Assembly: GCA_003240625.1 (NCBI GenBank)
Contig: QFMX01000003.1
Location: 248,001 to 312,000, forward strand
Origin: Sphingomonas taxi
GTDB lineage: Bacteria > Pseudomonadota > Alphaproteobacteria > Sphingomonadales > Sphingomonadaceae
Reading direction: 5' to 3'
DNA length: 64,000 bases
Shown here: positions 36,260-45,777 of the stretch, piece after piece
Layout of the letters: each line of letters opens with the position of its first letter
Position numbering within the stretch: the stretch's first letter is position 1
Position numbers and translations under genes: made by a program
The notes under the pieces: generated by a model
The model's input: the letters and a program-made list of their open reading frames with translations, nothing else
The model's database searches: none
Told to the model about the DNA's origin: nothing

Positions 36260-39148
36260 TCAGAACTTCACGCGCACACCGAAATTATAGCGCGCGCCCG
36301 TCTCCTGGAGCGCCAGGAAACGGTCTTCGACGGCCGACCATTCGTTCACCCGCTCGTTGGTGACGTTGACGCCCTGGACATAGACCTGGAAGTTGGAGGT
36401 CAGGTCATAAGCGACGTTGAAGTCGAGCTGGCCATAGGACGACCGGTTGCGCGGGCGACCCTGGCTCGACCGGCATTGCCGCAGGTAATCCGAGCGCCAG
36501 TTGTACGACGTGCGTGCCGAGATGCCGTATTTTTCGTAGAAGACGCTGCCGTTGGCGGAGTGCGGCGACAGCCCGTTATAGCCGCAGTCGAAATCGGCGA
36601 GCGTGTCCTCGCGTTGCACCTTGCTATCCACATAGGTGTAGTTGCCGGTGACGCCGAAGCCCGACGCGAAGCCCGGAAGCCAGTCAAACGCATATTGCGC
36701 GCCCACCTCGATGCCGCGGATATAGCCGGTCTGCCCGTTGCGGGTGCGGGTATCCTGGAACACGCGGCCGAACCGGTTCACCGGCAGCGTCTGGAGTTCG
36801 AGGAAGTCGCTCAAATCCTTGTGGAACCCGCCGACGCTGACATAGCTGACCGGCGTCATGTACCATTCCAACGAGAGGTCGTAGTTAGTCGACCTGAACG
36901 GCAACAGGCTCGGGTTGCCGCCGCTCGACTGCGGCACCGAAATACGGCCACCGAAGTCGTTGTTGACGCCGAGATCGGTCAGCGTCGGGCGCGTGACCGT
37001 CTGCGAGAACGCGGCGCGTGCGAGCAGTTTCTCGGTCACGTTGAACCGGATGTTCGCCGATGGCAGCGCATTGACGTAGCTGTTGCTTACCGACACCGGC
37101 GTTGCCGGCCCGTAGGTGAACTGCAGCGTGTCGTCGCCGGGGGTGTTGGCGATGTTGACGACGGGCGTGTTGAAGCCCGACGACACGACGTCGGTCTTGA
37201 TGACACGAACGCCGACGTTACCCGCCCAGCGATCGCCGCCGAACTGCATGCTGATATAGCCCGCGGTCAGCTTCTCCTGGACGTTGACCGTACCGCGAAG
37301 CTGCTCGCGCACGCCGAATGGGCCGCCCGGCAGCGCGAGCACCTGCTGCGCGAAGGCTGCCTGCTGCGCGGGCGTGCGGCCGTTGGTCGGAATAGACAGA
37401 GTCGCGGGATCATTGAGATAGGCGAGGAACGCCTGTGGATCGAACTGGAACAGCGAAGGCGGAATATTCTTCCCCCCGCCCAGCAGGTTGGTCCAGTCGT
37501 AGCCCTCCAGCAGGCCGGACGCGATCGGCACCTGATATCCGCAATAGGTGCAATTCGAATCGCTGTTGTTGAACTGCCGATTGATCTTGCGTCGTTGGGT
37601 ATAGGACCCGCCGATCTGCACCGATTTCAGAACCGAATCCTGGATGTCGTACTTCGTGTCGAGATGGAATTCGGAGCCGCGGTCGCGCGAACGATTGGTG
37701 TCGATGCCCATGTAATGCAGCCGCATCCGATCGGGATCGTTGATGATCGCGTTATCGAACGACGCGGTCGGCAGTCCTTGGCCGGGGTTGAGGTCGAACT
37801 GATAGCTGTACGGCAGCAACGCACCGATCACGAGATACTGGTTCGGCGAGACGCGCTTCGCGCCGGTGACGGACGCGTCGAGCCGCACTTCGACGTCTTC
37901 GGCAGGGTTCCACTTGATGTTGCCGCCGAACTGATAGCTCTCGGACTCGCGCTTCGTCAGATTATAGACATGGTCGATCTTCGAGTTGAGGCCGTTGTTG
38001 GTCAGCCTGTCGCGATTGGCCTCGAGGAACCCCGGATTCTGGGCAATGAAGTCGCCGCCGATCATGCCGAGCCCGGTCGCCGTCCCGTTGCTGTCGAACG
38101 TCGGCTCGAAATAGGGCGCGGCCAGGAAGTTATCCATCTTGCGGACCACCCCCGACACGGTGAACTTCGAATAAATGCCGTCGACCGTAATCTCGAGATT
38201 GTCGCGCGGCTTGAACTGGACGGCACCGGCGAGGTTGATCCGCTCGCGCTCTTCCTGCGAGCGCTGGTAGTACAGGCTCTGGGGAACGTTGACGTTGCCC
38301 GCTGCCGGATATCGCGGGTCGGCGCCGGTGATCAGCGTCGGCGTGCCGCCGATTACCGAGATGATGTCGGGCCGGCCATTGATCCAGCCGTCGATCGCGA
38401 TCGTGTCTTCCTGGTTCTTGCGTTTGGTGTACGAGCCCGACAACACCACGCCGAACGTCTTTTCGGTGTTGGTCCAGGACGCGGTAGCCGACGCATCCGG
38501 CCCCGCCTTGTCGCGCAAGGTATCGTAGATCGCGCCGACCGAGCCTGAGAAATGGAACCCATCCCGACCCGACAGCGGGCGTGCGGTGATGATGTTGACC
38601 GTGGCCCCGATGCCGCCTTCCTGAAGCTCGGGCACGTTCGATTTGAACACGTCGGTACGCTGGATCATGTTCGACGACAGCACATCGAACGAGAATTCAC
38701 GGCCCGGATTGTCGGTCGCCATGATGCGGCCATTGACCAGCACCGTATTGAATTCCGGCCCCAGGCCACGAACCGTGATGAATTGCCCCTCGCCGCCGGA
38801 CCTGTCGATCGCGACACCGGTAATCCGCTGGAGAGACTCGGCGATGTTCGAGTCGGGGAATTTCCCGACGTCTTCCGCACTGATGCTGTCGACGATCTGC
38901 TGCGAGTCCCGCTTTACGCGCGCCGAGTTGGCCAAGCTGCTGCGGATGCCGGTAACGACGATCTCCTCGCCTCCGCCCGGACTATCCTGACCCGCCTCGG
39001 CGGTGGCCGGTACCGGTTCCTGAGGGAGCGCGGTGGCGCCGCCCTCAACCGATCCGGGCGTGGGCACGGTCATCTCCTGTGCAAACAACGGAGCGGTAAC
39101 GAATACGCTGCTAAGCAACAGACACGTATGTGCGGTAATTCTCTTCAT
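36260..39148 (-). CDS. TonB-dependent receptor (carbohydrate-type, TIGR01782-like)
   Basis: A 962-residue outer-membrane receptor of the same class as the one at 11.7 kb: signal peptide ending PLFAQ, EEIVVTGIRSSL, then VGKFPDSNIAESLQRITGV and GEGQFITVRGLGPEFNTV, and a barrel ending in Phe (NFGVRVKF). An unusual CTYCGY segment lies in an external loop, and a related CVYCGY occurs in the first receptor. GGGAGAGGAAG precedes the start. It is alone on its strand with a 23-bp dyad about 90 bases upstream. Confidence 0.93.
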   Translation of the reverse strand: MKRITAHTCLLLSSVFVTAPLFAQEMTVPTPGSVEGGATALPQEPVPATAEAGQDSPGGGEEIVVTGIRSSLANSARVKRDSQQIVDSISAEDVGKFPDSNIAESLQRITGVAIDRSGGEGQFITVRGLGPEFNTVLVNGRIMATDNPGREFSFDVLSSNMIQRTDVFKSNVPELQEGGIGATVNIITARPLSGRDGFHFSGSVGAIYDTLRDKAGPDASATASWTNTEKTFGVVLSGSYTKRKNQEDTIAIDGWINGRPDIISVIGGTPTLITGADPRYPAAGNVNVPQSLYYQRSQEERERINLAGAVQFKPRDNLEITVDGIYSKFTVSGVVRKMDNFLAAPYFEPTFDSNGTATGLGMIGGDFIAQNPGFLEANRDRLTNNGLNSKIDHVYNLTKRESESYQFGGNIKWNPAEDVEVRLDASVTGAKRVSPNQYLVIGALLPYSYQFDLNPGQGLPTASFDNAIINDPDRMRLHYMGIDTNRSRDRGSEFHLDTKYDIQDSVLKSVQIGGSYTQRRKINRQFNNSDSNCTYCGYQVPIASGLLEGYDWTNLLGGGKNIPPSLFQFDPQAFLAYLNDPATLSIPTNGRTPAQQAAFAQQVLALPGGPFGVREQLRGTVNVQEKLTAGYISMQFGGDRWAGNVGVRVIKTDVVSSGFNTPVVNIANTPGDDTLQFTYGPATPVSVSNSYVNALPSANIRFNVTEKLLARAAFSQTVTRPTLTDLGVNNDFGGRISVPQSSGGNPSLLPFRSTNYDLSLEWYMTPVSYVSVGGFHKDLSDFLELQTLPVNRFGRVFQDTRTRNGQTGYIRGIEVGAQYAFDWLPGFASGFGVTGNYTYVDSKVQREDTLADFDCGYNGLSPHSANGSVFYEKYGISARTSYNWRSDYLRQCRSSQGRPRNRSSYGQLDFNVAYDLTSNFQVYVQGVNVTNERVNEWSAVEDRFLALQETGARYNFGVRVKF

Positions 39149-40130
39149 ACTTCCTCTCCCTGTACCGATCTAAATTAATCAGATTCGTTTTTTATTTACC
39201 TCGAAGCTATTATTGCTCGATGGTCCATTTTAACTTATTATCGAATTGACCGATAATAGTTTGGATTTGATCTTGAGGTTGTACCGGCTGCCCACCTGCC
39301 AACACAGTTCGGCAAAAATCTTCTCAAGATCCGCTTATACTATTCAGCATCTACGAGTCCCCTGTTGGCTTACTACGGCTTTTGCTGACGGGGCGGCAAC
39401 CGTGAGCGAAGGTTGGAAGCACGAGGTTGAGGCGATTTCCAGGGCTGTCGGCCATGAAGAAATTGCGCGCCTCATCCGCTCATTCTCCCGCCTGTGACCA
39501 GCAACGTGCGCGAGACGCGGCACATCTTGAAATTGATCTATTAATATAGATTGCGTTGCCGGTCGAAGATCCCTGTCTTCGCGCACAACCTTCACAACGC
39601 CGGCGGATCTGCGCCCGTCGCAATTTTCAAGATAATCGCTGGCAAACATGCTTCGAAGCATATTACCGTCGTTTCGACGTAATACTTGATGGCCACCAAA
39701 GTACGCGCGGACCTGATGATCTGCTGGAGGTGCTGGCCAATCACGCATATCAGTAATTCTCTGACCATCATGCTTCCGCACGCCATGGCCGAAACACGCG
39801 AAACGCCAGTCCGATCTCATCGGAACGCTGTACATGCTTTCCTGATCGCCGCATGTGCCGTGATCATGATCACCTCTCCTTTCCCAACGTCTTAGCGCCG
39901 GCTTCGGAGAGTATTATTGTTATAAATCGTCTATGTAAAGGATTACATTTCTCCGTTCGTCGATATGCCGCGTAGCGCCAGCCATGCTGGGCCGTCGTCA
40001 TCAGCCAGCCAGATCACGTCCATCTCCTCGAACGCAAACGACATCGATTGCTCAGGCCGGTGGTGTGGCAGTGGTTGATTATTTTGGCGTGCATAGCGTT
40101 CCCGGCCCGAGACCACGCCTGCTTCATCGC
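39149..40130. other. Long AT-richer intergenic region
   Basis: About 980 bases between the TonB receptor and the ABC permease, both minus strand. No frame has a credible protein. Short plus frames at 39.25-39.5 kb and 39.55-39.76 kb lack ribosome sites. On the minus strand 39943-40044 could encode 33 residues (MSFAFEEMDVIWLADDDGP...), without clear start signals. The receptor's promoter region lies at the left end. Confidence 0.55.
39236..39258. promoter_or_regulatory. Candidate operator upstream of the TonB receptor
   Basis: TATTATCG-N7-CGATAATA, a perfect 8+8 inverted repeat 88-110 bases before the receptor start, in an AT-rich promoter stretch. Its size and symmetry fit a dimeric repressor or activator site; no regulator gene is adjacent. 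Confidence 0.5.
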
Positions 40131-42533
40131 CTAAAATTGGCGCAGCGCGCGCGCAGGTTCGGCGCGTGCGACGCGCCATGCATGGCTGGCTACCGTTCCC
40201 GTTGCGATGATCAGCGCAAGCACGCTCGCGGCGACAAAATAGAGTGGCGACAAGGCAATTCGGTCGTCGAAGCCGTTCAGCCAGTCCGTCATCGCGACCC
40301 ACGCGACCGGCCACGCGATCATGTTTGCAAGGAGCACCGGTCTCAGGAACTGACCGAGAAGCAATCGCATGACGTCGGCAGTCGAGGCACCGAGAATCTT
40401 GCGGATACCGATCTCCTTGACCCGACGCGTGGTGTCGAACGCGGCAAGACCGTAGAGACCGATACACCCGATCAGCGCCGCGAGCACCGCCCCGGCCGTG
40501 AACAACCGCGAACGCTGGACGTCTTGGCGATAATAGGATTCGTACAGCGTCTGGTCGACCGTCGTCGCGACTGGCGGCACCGCTGGTGCGACCCGGTGCC
40601 ACGTGGCTTCCAGGCGCGCCAGAACGGGTCTGGTATCCTCCGACGTGCGAACCACCAGGATCGAGCGGTTCCCGCCCCCCGGTTGATAGCGGTATGCGAA
40701 CGCCTCAACCGGCTGACGCGGCGTACCGAACCGCATGTCGGCGATGACTCCAACGATCCTGACCGTGCCATCGTCCAGGGAAACCACCTGATCGATCGCA
40801 TCGGCGGCATGGTCGAACCCCAAGCGCTGGACGGCCGTGCGGTTTAGGATGATGTTTGTTGTGTTCAGCGTATCCTTGTGGTCGGTTGCGCCGGAGCGTT
40901 CACGGTCGACATCAAGCGTAAAACGCGCCGGATCGAAGACCCGGCCCGCTAGCAGCCGGGCGCGGTAGATCGCGAAGAAGCGATCGCCGACCGTGGACTG
41001 GACGATCATCGGCGGTTCGCCGGTTGCGCCTGCGCGTTTCATCTTGGCGATCGCGAACGTACCGCCCCCAGGCACGGCACCGCTGGTCGTGATACCGGCA
41101 ACGCCGGGGACGCGTCGGATCGAGTCCCTCAACCGGGCACGCTGTTCCGTATCGAGCGCGCGATCCCCGTAACCGGTCATCATGATCAGACCGTCGCGAC
41201 CAAAGCCGATGTCCGCCTGCCGGACGTGCCGGGTCTGGGCGTACAGTACCGCCGTACCGATCATCAGCGCGACGGCGATGCCGAACTGGAGCACGACCAG
41301 CGCTTTGCGTAGCCGCGCGCCTGATCGATCGCCGCCAGGGGTCCGTGCCGCGGCAAGAACGCCGGCGGGCTGGAACCGGGAGATCACGAAGGCCGGATAA
41401 AACCCCGCGAGCAACGCCACCATCGCAATCATGACCAATAGCGGCGGCAGGATCGACCGCGTTCCCCAATAGGCGATCGACAGGTCGGTACCCCCGATCG
41501 TGTTGACGAAGGGGAGCGCGATCTCGGCAAGCGCGAGCCCGATCAATGCCGCGAGCGTCACAGCGATCAGCGCCTCACCGAGCAACTGGCCGACCAGCGT
41601 GCGCCGGGTTGCACCGACGACCTTGCGTATTGCGATCTCCCGCGCTCGGAGACCGGCGCGCGCCGTGGCAAGGTTGATGTAGTTGACCGTCGCCAGCAGC
41701 AGCGCGACGATTCCCACCGTACCCAGCACGGCGACGACCGTGCTCACTCCCTTGTCGGCGAGGTGGTGGCTCGAAAGCGGCTTCAATCCTTCTTTCAGGA
41801 ATCGACGTGCCTCCGCGTTGAACTGGGGATCGGGGTGGCGCCGCATGAATGTGCCGACCCGGTCCGCGGTTACGGCATCGGGAATCATCAGAAAGGTCGT
41901 GACGCCGTAGCTAGCGGATAGCGTGTCATCCGCGGGTTTGGCCGGGATCGCGGCGAACATGTCGCTAGTATAAGTCTGGTTCTTCGGCAGGTCGGCAGTC
42001 ACCGCTCCCACCCGATAGACTTTGGGCTTGCCGTCGATCGCGACGGTCAGCGTCCGACCCAGCGGACTGGTCTTGCCGAAATAGCTTTCCGCGACACTCT
42101 GCAAGACAATGAGCCCGTCAGGCCGCGCGATCGTCGTCGCGACATCGCCTTCGACGACGGGAAACGGGAAAATCCGGAAATAGGCGGGGTCGACCAACGC
42201 CAGCTTTCGCGTGAAGCTGGTGTTTCCTGTCAGCACCGTCGCGGTGTCGTAGGGCGTCATCCGCGCTGCGACGAGGTCGGGAAACGCGTCTGCCAATTGC
42301 GCGGCAAGCGTGGGCGAAGACGGGATCGGCAATTCCGGGTTTCCCGGAAACTGGACCGTTCGCTCCACCGTCCAAACCCGCTCCCATCCCGGCAGCACGC
42401 GGTCGTAACTGGTCTCGAACCGAACGAACAGGAACAGGACGAGAAACACCGCGATACCGAGCGCGAGCCCGCCGATGTTGAGGAACGCGTACAGGCGATG
42501 CCGGGCGAGCGAGCGGTACAGGGTGAGCCACAT
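40131..42533 (-). CDS. FtsX/MacB-like ABC permease (second of two)
   Basis: About 800 residues. One N-terminal TM helix (LNIGGLALGIAVFLVLFLFV), a large MacB-like periplasmic domain, three TM helices, then a second periplasmic domain and three further helices: a tandem-duplicated FtsX layout. TVNYINLATARAGLRAREIA and VKEIGIRKILGASTADVMRL are the cytoplasmic coupling segments. ATG 42533 is chosen because MWLTLYRSLARHRLYAFLNI aligns with the paralogue; the longer frame runs into the neighbour gene. It starts ten bases after the paralogue's stop. Confidence 0.92.
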   Translation of the reverse strand: MWLTLYRSLARHRLYAFLNIGGLALGIAVFLVLFLFVRFETSYDRVLPGWERVWTVERTVQFPGNPELPIPSSPTLAAQLADAFPDLVAARMTPYDTATVLTGNTSFTRKLALVDPAYFRIFPFPVVEGDVATTIARPDGLIVLQSVAESYFGKTSPLGRTLTVAIDGKPKVYRVGAVTADLPKNQTYTSDMFAAIPAKPADDTLSASYGVTTFLMIPDAVTADRVGTFMRRHPDPQFNAEARRFLKEGLKPLSSHHLADKGVSTVVAVLGTVGIVALLLATVNYINLATARAGLRAREIAIRKVVGATRRTLVGQLLGEALIAVTLAALIGLALAEIALPFVNTIGGTDLSIAYWGTRSILPPLLVMIAMVALLAGFYPAFVISRFQPAGVLAAARTPGGDRSGARLRKALVVLQFGIAVALMIGTAVLYAQTRHVRQADIGFGRDGLIMMTGYGDRALDTEQRARLRDSIRRVPGVAGITTSGAVPGGGTFAIAKMKRAGATGEPPMIVQSTVGDRFFAIYRARLLAGRVFDPARFTLDVDRERSGATDHKDTLNTTNIILNRTAVQRLGFDHAADAIDQVVSLDDGTVRIVGVIADMRFGTPRQPVEAFAYRYQPGGGNRSILVVRTSEDTRPVLARLEATWHRVAPAVPPVATTVDQTLYESYYRQDVQRSRLFTAGAVLAALIGCIGLYGLAAFDTTRRVKEIGIRKILGASTADVMRLLLGQFLRPVLLANMIAWPVAWVAMTDWLNGFDDRIALSPLYFVAASVLALIIATGTVASHAWRVARAEPARALRQF

Positions 42534-42543
42534 CGATCGGCCC

Positions 42544-44961
42544 CTATTCGTGGCGCAGCGCGCGCGCGGGTTCGGCGCGGGCGACACGCCACGCCTGGCC
42601 GAAGACAGTGGCGCTTGCGATCAGCACCGCGGCGAGCGAGGCGCCGACGAAGAACATCGGCGACAGCGCGATCCGATCGTCGAACCCGCCTAGCCAGCGC
42701 TGCATCGCGACATAGGCGAGCGGCCACGCGACGAGGTTGGCGAGGATCACCGGTCGCAGGAACTGCCCGATCAACAGCCGCAGCACCTCGGCAGTCGAGG
42801 CGCCGAGCGTCTTGCGGATACCGATCTCCTTCACGCGCCGTGCGGTGTCGAACGCCGCCAGGCCGTAGAGCCCGATGCAACCGATCAGGACCGCCAGCAC
42901 CGCGCCGATCGTGAACAGTCGCGAGCGTTGCGCATCCGCCTTGTAATAGCGCTGGTACAGATTGTCTTCGACCGAGCGCGCCTCGAACGGAACGCCGGGC
43001 ACGACGCGCTTCCAGGCCGCTTCGAGTGCCGCCATCATCGTCTTCGCATCGCGACCGGCATAGCGCACCGCCGCGAACGGCGAGAGGATATCGACGGTGT
43101 TGTAGGTGTAGGCGACCGGCGTAACGGCATCGCGCGGGCTCCTGAAGCGCAGGTCGTCGACCACGCCGATGATCGTCGCGCTGCGCTCGCCATCGTTGAT
43201 CGCCTGCCCCAGCGCCGCCGTGGGCGAAGCGAAGCCCAGCGCGGTCACCGCCGTGCGGTTGATTACCACGTTCGGCCCTGCCCGCTTGCGTTCGGCGAGC
43301 GTTAGCAGGCCGCGATCGTCGGCATGCGCGGCATCGAACAGGCGCCCCGCGACGAGGCGCGCGCCGTACACGTGGAAATAGTCGCGGCCCGTGCCGACAT
43401 CCATCAGCGACGCCTTGCTGCCGGGTGCGCCTGTGCGCGCATAGCTCGAGAAATTGGTCGTGCTCTGGTCGCCCGGCGCGTTGTTCGCGACCGTGACGCC
43501 GGTGACGCCAGGGGCTGCCGCGAGGCTGCGCAGGATCGCTGCGCGCTGCGGGGAGTCGATCCCGCCGGTCATCAGCGAGCGGACGATCATCAAACCGTCG
43601 CGACGAAACCCGAGATCGGCGTCACGAATATGCTCGGTCTGTTTGAGCATGACCCCGGTAGCGATGGCGAATGCGATCGCGATCGCGAACTGCACGACCA
43701 CCAAGGCACTTCGCAGCCTGGTGCCGCTACGCCCACCACCGGGCGCGCGCGTCGAGGCGAGCACCGCCGCCGGGCGAAACCCCGACAGCACGAACGCGGG
43801 ATACAGCCCCGCGACTAGTGCTATGCCCAGGACCAGCAGGACCAGCGGCACGACGACGCCGTCCCACCCGCCATAGCGGATCGCCAGCGACGTTCCGCCA
43901 AGCGCGTTGACGAACGGCAGCGCGATCTCGGCCAGCGCGAGCCCGATCAGCGCCGCCACCGCGACGGTTGCCAGCGCCTCGCCCAGGAATTGCCGGATAA
44001 GCGACCGCCGCGTGCCGCCCAGCACCTTGCGCATCGCCACCTCGCGCGCGCGCAGCCCGGCGCGAGCGGTGGCCAGATTGACGTAGTTCACGATCGCGAT
44101 CAGCAGCGTCAGCAGCCCGACCGCGCCCAAGGTCGTGACGATCGCGCGATCGCCCGGACTATACAGATGCATCGCGGTCAGCGGCCGCAGCGACTGGAAA
44201 TACTCGCCTTTCTTGAGGTTGCCCCCGGCATAAGCGTGGCGATCGAGAAACGCGGGCAATTGCGCCTCGAACGCGCGCGCGGCGGCATCGTCGGGGAAAC
44301 GCAGGAGCGTGGTCAGCGACGCACTGCCCCAGTGCTCCCACCATTCGTTGCCGAAGCGCGTCCGCGACAGTTGCGCGAACATCTCGCTCTTGAAGGTGAC
44401 GTCGTCGGGCATGTCGCGCAGCACCGCCCCGACCTTGTAGGGATAGGTCGTCCCGTCGATCGACAGTTGCAGCGTCCGGCCGATCGCCGACTGGCTCCCG
44501 AAATATTTCCGCGCAGTCTTCTGCGTGACTACCAGGCCGTTTGGATCGGCAAGCGTTGCTGTCGGATCGCCCTCGACTGCGGGAAAGCGCATGAGATCGA
44601 AGAAGTTAGGGTCGACTGTGCCCAGGTCCTCTGCGGTCGCCTGCCCGCCCTGCTGCACGGTCGCGGCCATGTTCATGTAGCGCGTACCGACCAACTGCGG
44701 GTAATCCGCCTGCAGGATCTTGAGCTCGCTACCCATCGTGTTCGGATTGGTGTCTGCCGGATAGCCCGGCATCACATAGCGCTCCTCCATCACCCACAAC
44801 CGGTCTTGTTGCGGCAATACGCGGTCGTACCCGGTCTCGAACCGCACGAAGAGGAACAGGACGAGGAACGTCGCGATCCCGAGCGCGAGCCCCCCAATGT
44901 TGAGGACCGCGAACAGCCGATGATGCGCGAGCGAGCGATAGAGACTGGTGAGCGCGGACAT
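42544..44961 (-). CDS. FtsX/MacB-like ABC permease (first of two)
   Basis: About 805 residues, collinear with the next gene throughout, so the pair arose by duplication. N-terminal LNIGGLALGIATFLVLFLFV, coupling segments NYVNLATARAGLRAREVAM and VKEIGIRKTLGASTAEVLRL. The two periplasmic domains differ more than the membrane parts, which suggests different partners or cargo. The protein probably dimerises, or pairs with its paralogue, on the LolD-like ATPase encoded upstream. Start at ATG 44961, ten bases after the small membrane gene. Confidence 0.92.
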   Translation of the reverse strand: MSALTSLYRSLAHHRLFAVLNIGGLALGIATFLVLFLFVRFETGYDRVLPQQDRLWVMEERYVMPGYPADTNPNTMGSELKILQADYPQLVGTRYMNMAATVQQGGQATAEDLGTVDPNFFDLMRFPAVEGDPTATLADPNGLVVTQKTARKYFGSQSAIGRTLQLSIDGTTYPYKVGAVLRDMPDDVTFKSEMFAQLSRTRFGNEWWEHWGSASLTTLLRFPDDAAARAFEAQLPAFLDRHAYAGGNLKKGEYFQSLRPLTAMHLYSPGDRAIVTTLGAVGLLTLLIAIVNYVNLATARAGLRAREVAMRKVLGGTRRSLIRQFLGEALATVAVAALIGLALAEIALPFVNALGGTSLAIRYGGWDGVVVPLVLLVLGIALVAGLYPAFVLSGFRPAAVLASTRAPGGGRSGTRLRSALVVVQFAIAIAFAIATGVMLKQTEHIRDADLGFRRDGLMIVRSLMTGGIDSPQRAAILRSLAAAPGVTGVTVANNAPGDQSTTNFSSYARTGAPGSKASLMDVGTGRDYFHVYGARLVAGRLFDAAHADDRGLLTLAERKRAGPNVVINRTAVTALGFASPTAALGQAINDGERSATIIGVVDDLRFRSPRDAVTPVAYTYNTVDILSPFAAVRYAGRDAKTMMAALEAAWKRVVPGVPFEARSVEDNLYQRYYKADAQRSRLFTIGAVLAVLIGCIGLYGLAAFDTARRVKEIGIRKTLGASTAEVLRLLIGQFLRPVILANLVAWPLAYVAMQRWLGGFDDRIALSPMFFVGASLAAVLIASATVFGQAWRVARAEPARALRHE

Positions 44962-44971
44962 GGCGGTTCCT

Positions 44972-45088
44972 TCAGGCGTCGCTTGCGGAATCGGGGCCGG
45001 GCGTGGGGCCGGGCTTGGTCGCGGCAAGATGGCGGACGAGCACCACCACAAGCAGCAGCAACACGATCATCTGGAGCGAGCGGCGCAT
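44972..45088 (-). CDS. 38-residue single-helix membrane protein in the ABC operon
   Basis: MRRSLQMIVLLLLVVVLVRH is followed by a short Pro/Gly-rich tail ending in SDA. The ATG at 45088 shares a base with the ATPase stop (TGATG), and the stop is ten bases before the permease start, so it fills the gap exactly. The pattern (basic N-terminus, about 15 hydrophobic residues, polar tail) predicts a one-pass inner-membrane peptide. It is too short for routine gene calling. It could also be a by-product of coupling rather than a functional protein. Confidence 0.5.
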   Translation of the reverse strand: MRRSLQMIVLLLLVVVLVRHLAATKPGPTPGPDSASDA

Positions 45089-45768
45089 CAGGCGGCGCGC
45101 CGAGCCGACGAGAGGATACGGCCGTCGAGCATGTGCACCGTCCGCTTGGCGATATCGGCGTGCGACGGGCTGTGTGTGACCATCACGATCGTCGCGCCCT
45201 CCGCATTGAGCTGGCTGAGGATGTCCATGACCTGCGCGCCATTCTCGGTATCCAGGTTGCCGGTCGGCTCGTCCGCCAGGATCAGCCGCGGCTCGCCTAC
45301 GATCGCGCGCGCGATCGCGGCACGCTGTTGCTGGCCGCCCGACAATTGATGCGGGTGATGCCGTTGGCGATGCGCGATCCCGACCCGGTCCATCGCCGCT
45401 GCCACACGGTCCTTCTTCTCGCGCGCTGGCATCGTCCGATAGGCGAGCCCGAGCGCGACGTTTTCGGCGATGGTCAGCTCGTCGATCAGGTTGAAGCTCT
45501 GGAACACGAAGCCCAGCCGGTCGCGGCGAAGCCGGGCGAGCTGCGCTTCCGGCGCATGGGCGATGTCGGCACCTTCGAACAGATATCGCCCGTCCGTCGG
45601 TCGGTCGATCGTGCCGATGATGTTGAGTAGCGTCGATTTGCCGCAGCCGGACGGCCCCATGATCGCGACGAATTCGCCCGCCTCGACCGCGAGATCGATG
45701 CCGCCGAGCGCGGTCGTCTCGATCTCGTCCGAGGCATAGGTGCGGCTGAGGTCCTGTAGCTGGATCAT
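45088..45768 (-). CDS. LolD/MacB-type ABC ATPase
   Basis: A 226-residue ATPase with Walker A GPSGCGKST, Q-loop FVFQSFNLIDELT, signature LSGGQQQR, Walker B LILADEP and the LDTENG sequence typical of the MacB/LolD/FtsE branch. These ATPases drive mechanotransmission by FtsX-like permeases rather than classic transport. It lies nine bases after the adaptor gene. Confidence 0.94.
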   Translation of the reverse strand: MIQLQDLSRTYASDEIETTALGGIDLAVEAGEFVAIMGPSGCGKSTLLNIIGTIDRPTDGRYLFEGADIAHAPEAQLARLRRDRLGFVFQSFNLIDELTIAENVALGLAYRTMPAREKKDRVAAAMDRVGIAHRQRHHPHQLSGGQQQRAAIARAIVGEPRLILADEPTGNLDTENGAQVMDILSQLNAEGATIVMVTHSPSHADIAKRTVHMLDGRILSSARRAA

Positions 45769-45777
45769 GATCGAATC

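Noticed and set aside
36230..38548. Long plus-strand frame opposite the third TonB receptor
   Set aside because: Composition typical of a shadow frame; no start signal and no domain.
39344..39835. 163-codon minus-strand frame in the 39-40 kb gap
   Set aside because: Irregular composition and no upstream signals.
39943..40044. 33-residue minus-strand frame MSFAFEEMDVIWLADDDGP...
   Set aside because: No ribosome site and no conserved pattern; kept only as a note for the intergenic region.
43990..45630. Plus-strand frame of 546 codons opposite the ABC operon
   Set aside because: Shadow; the opposite strand encodes a complete ABC permease, helix and ATPase.
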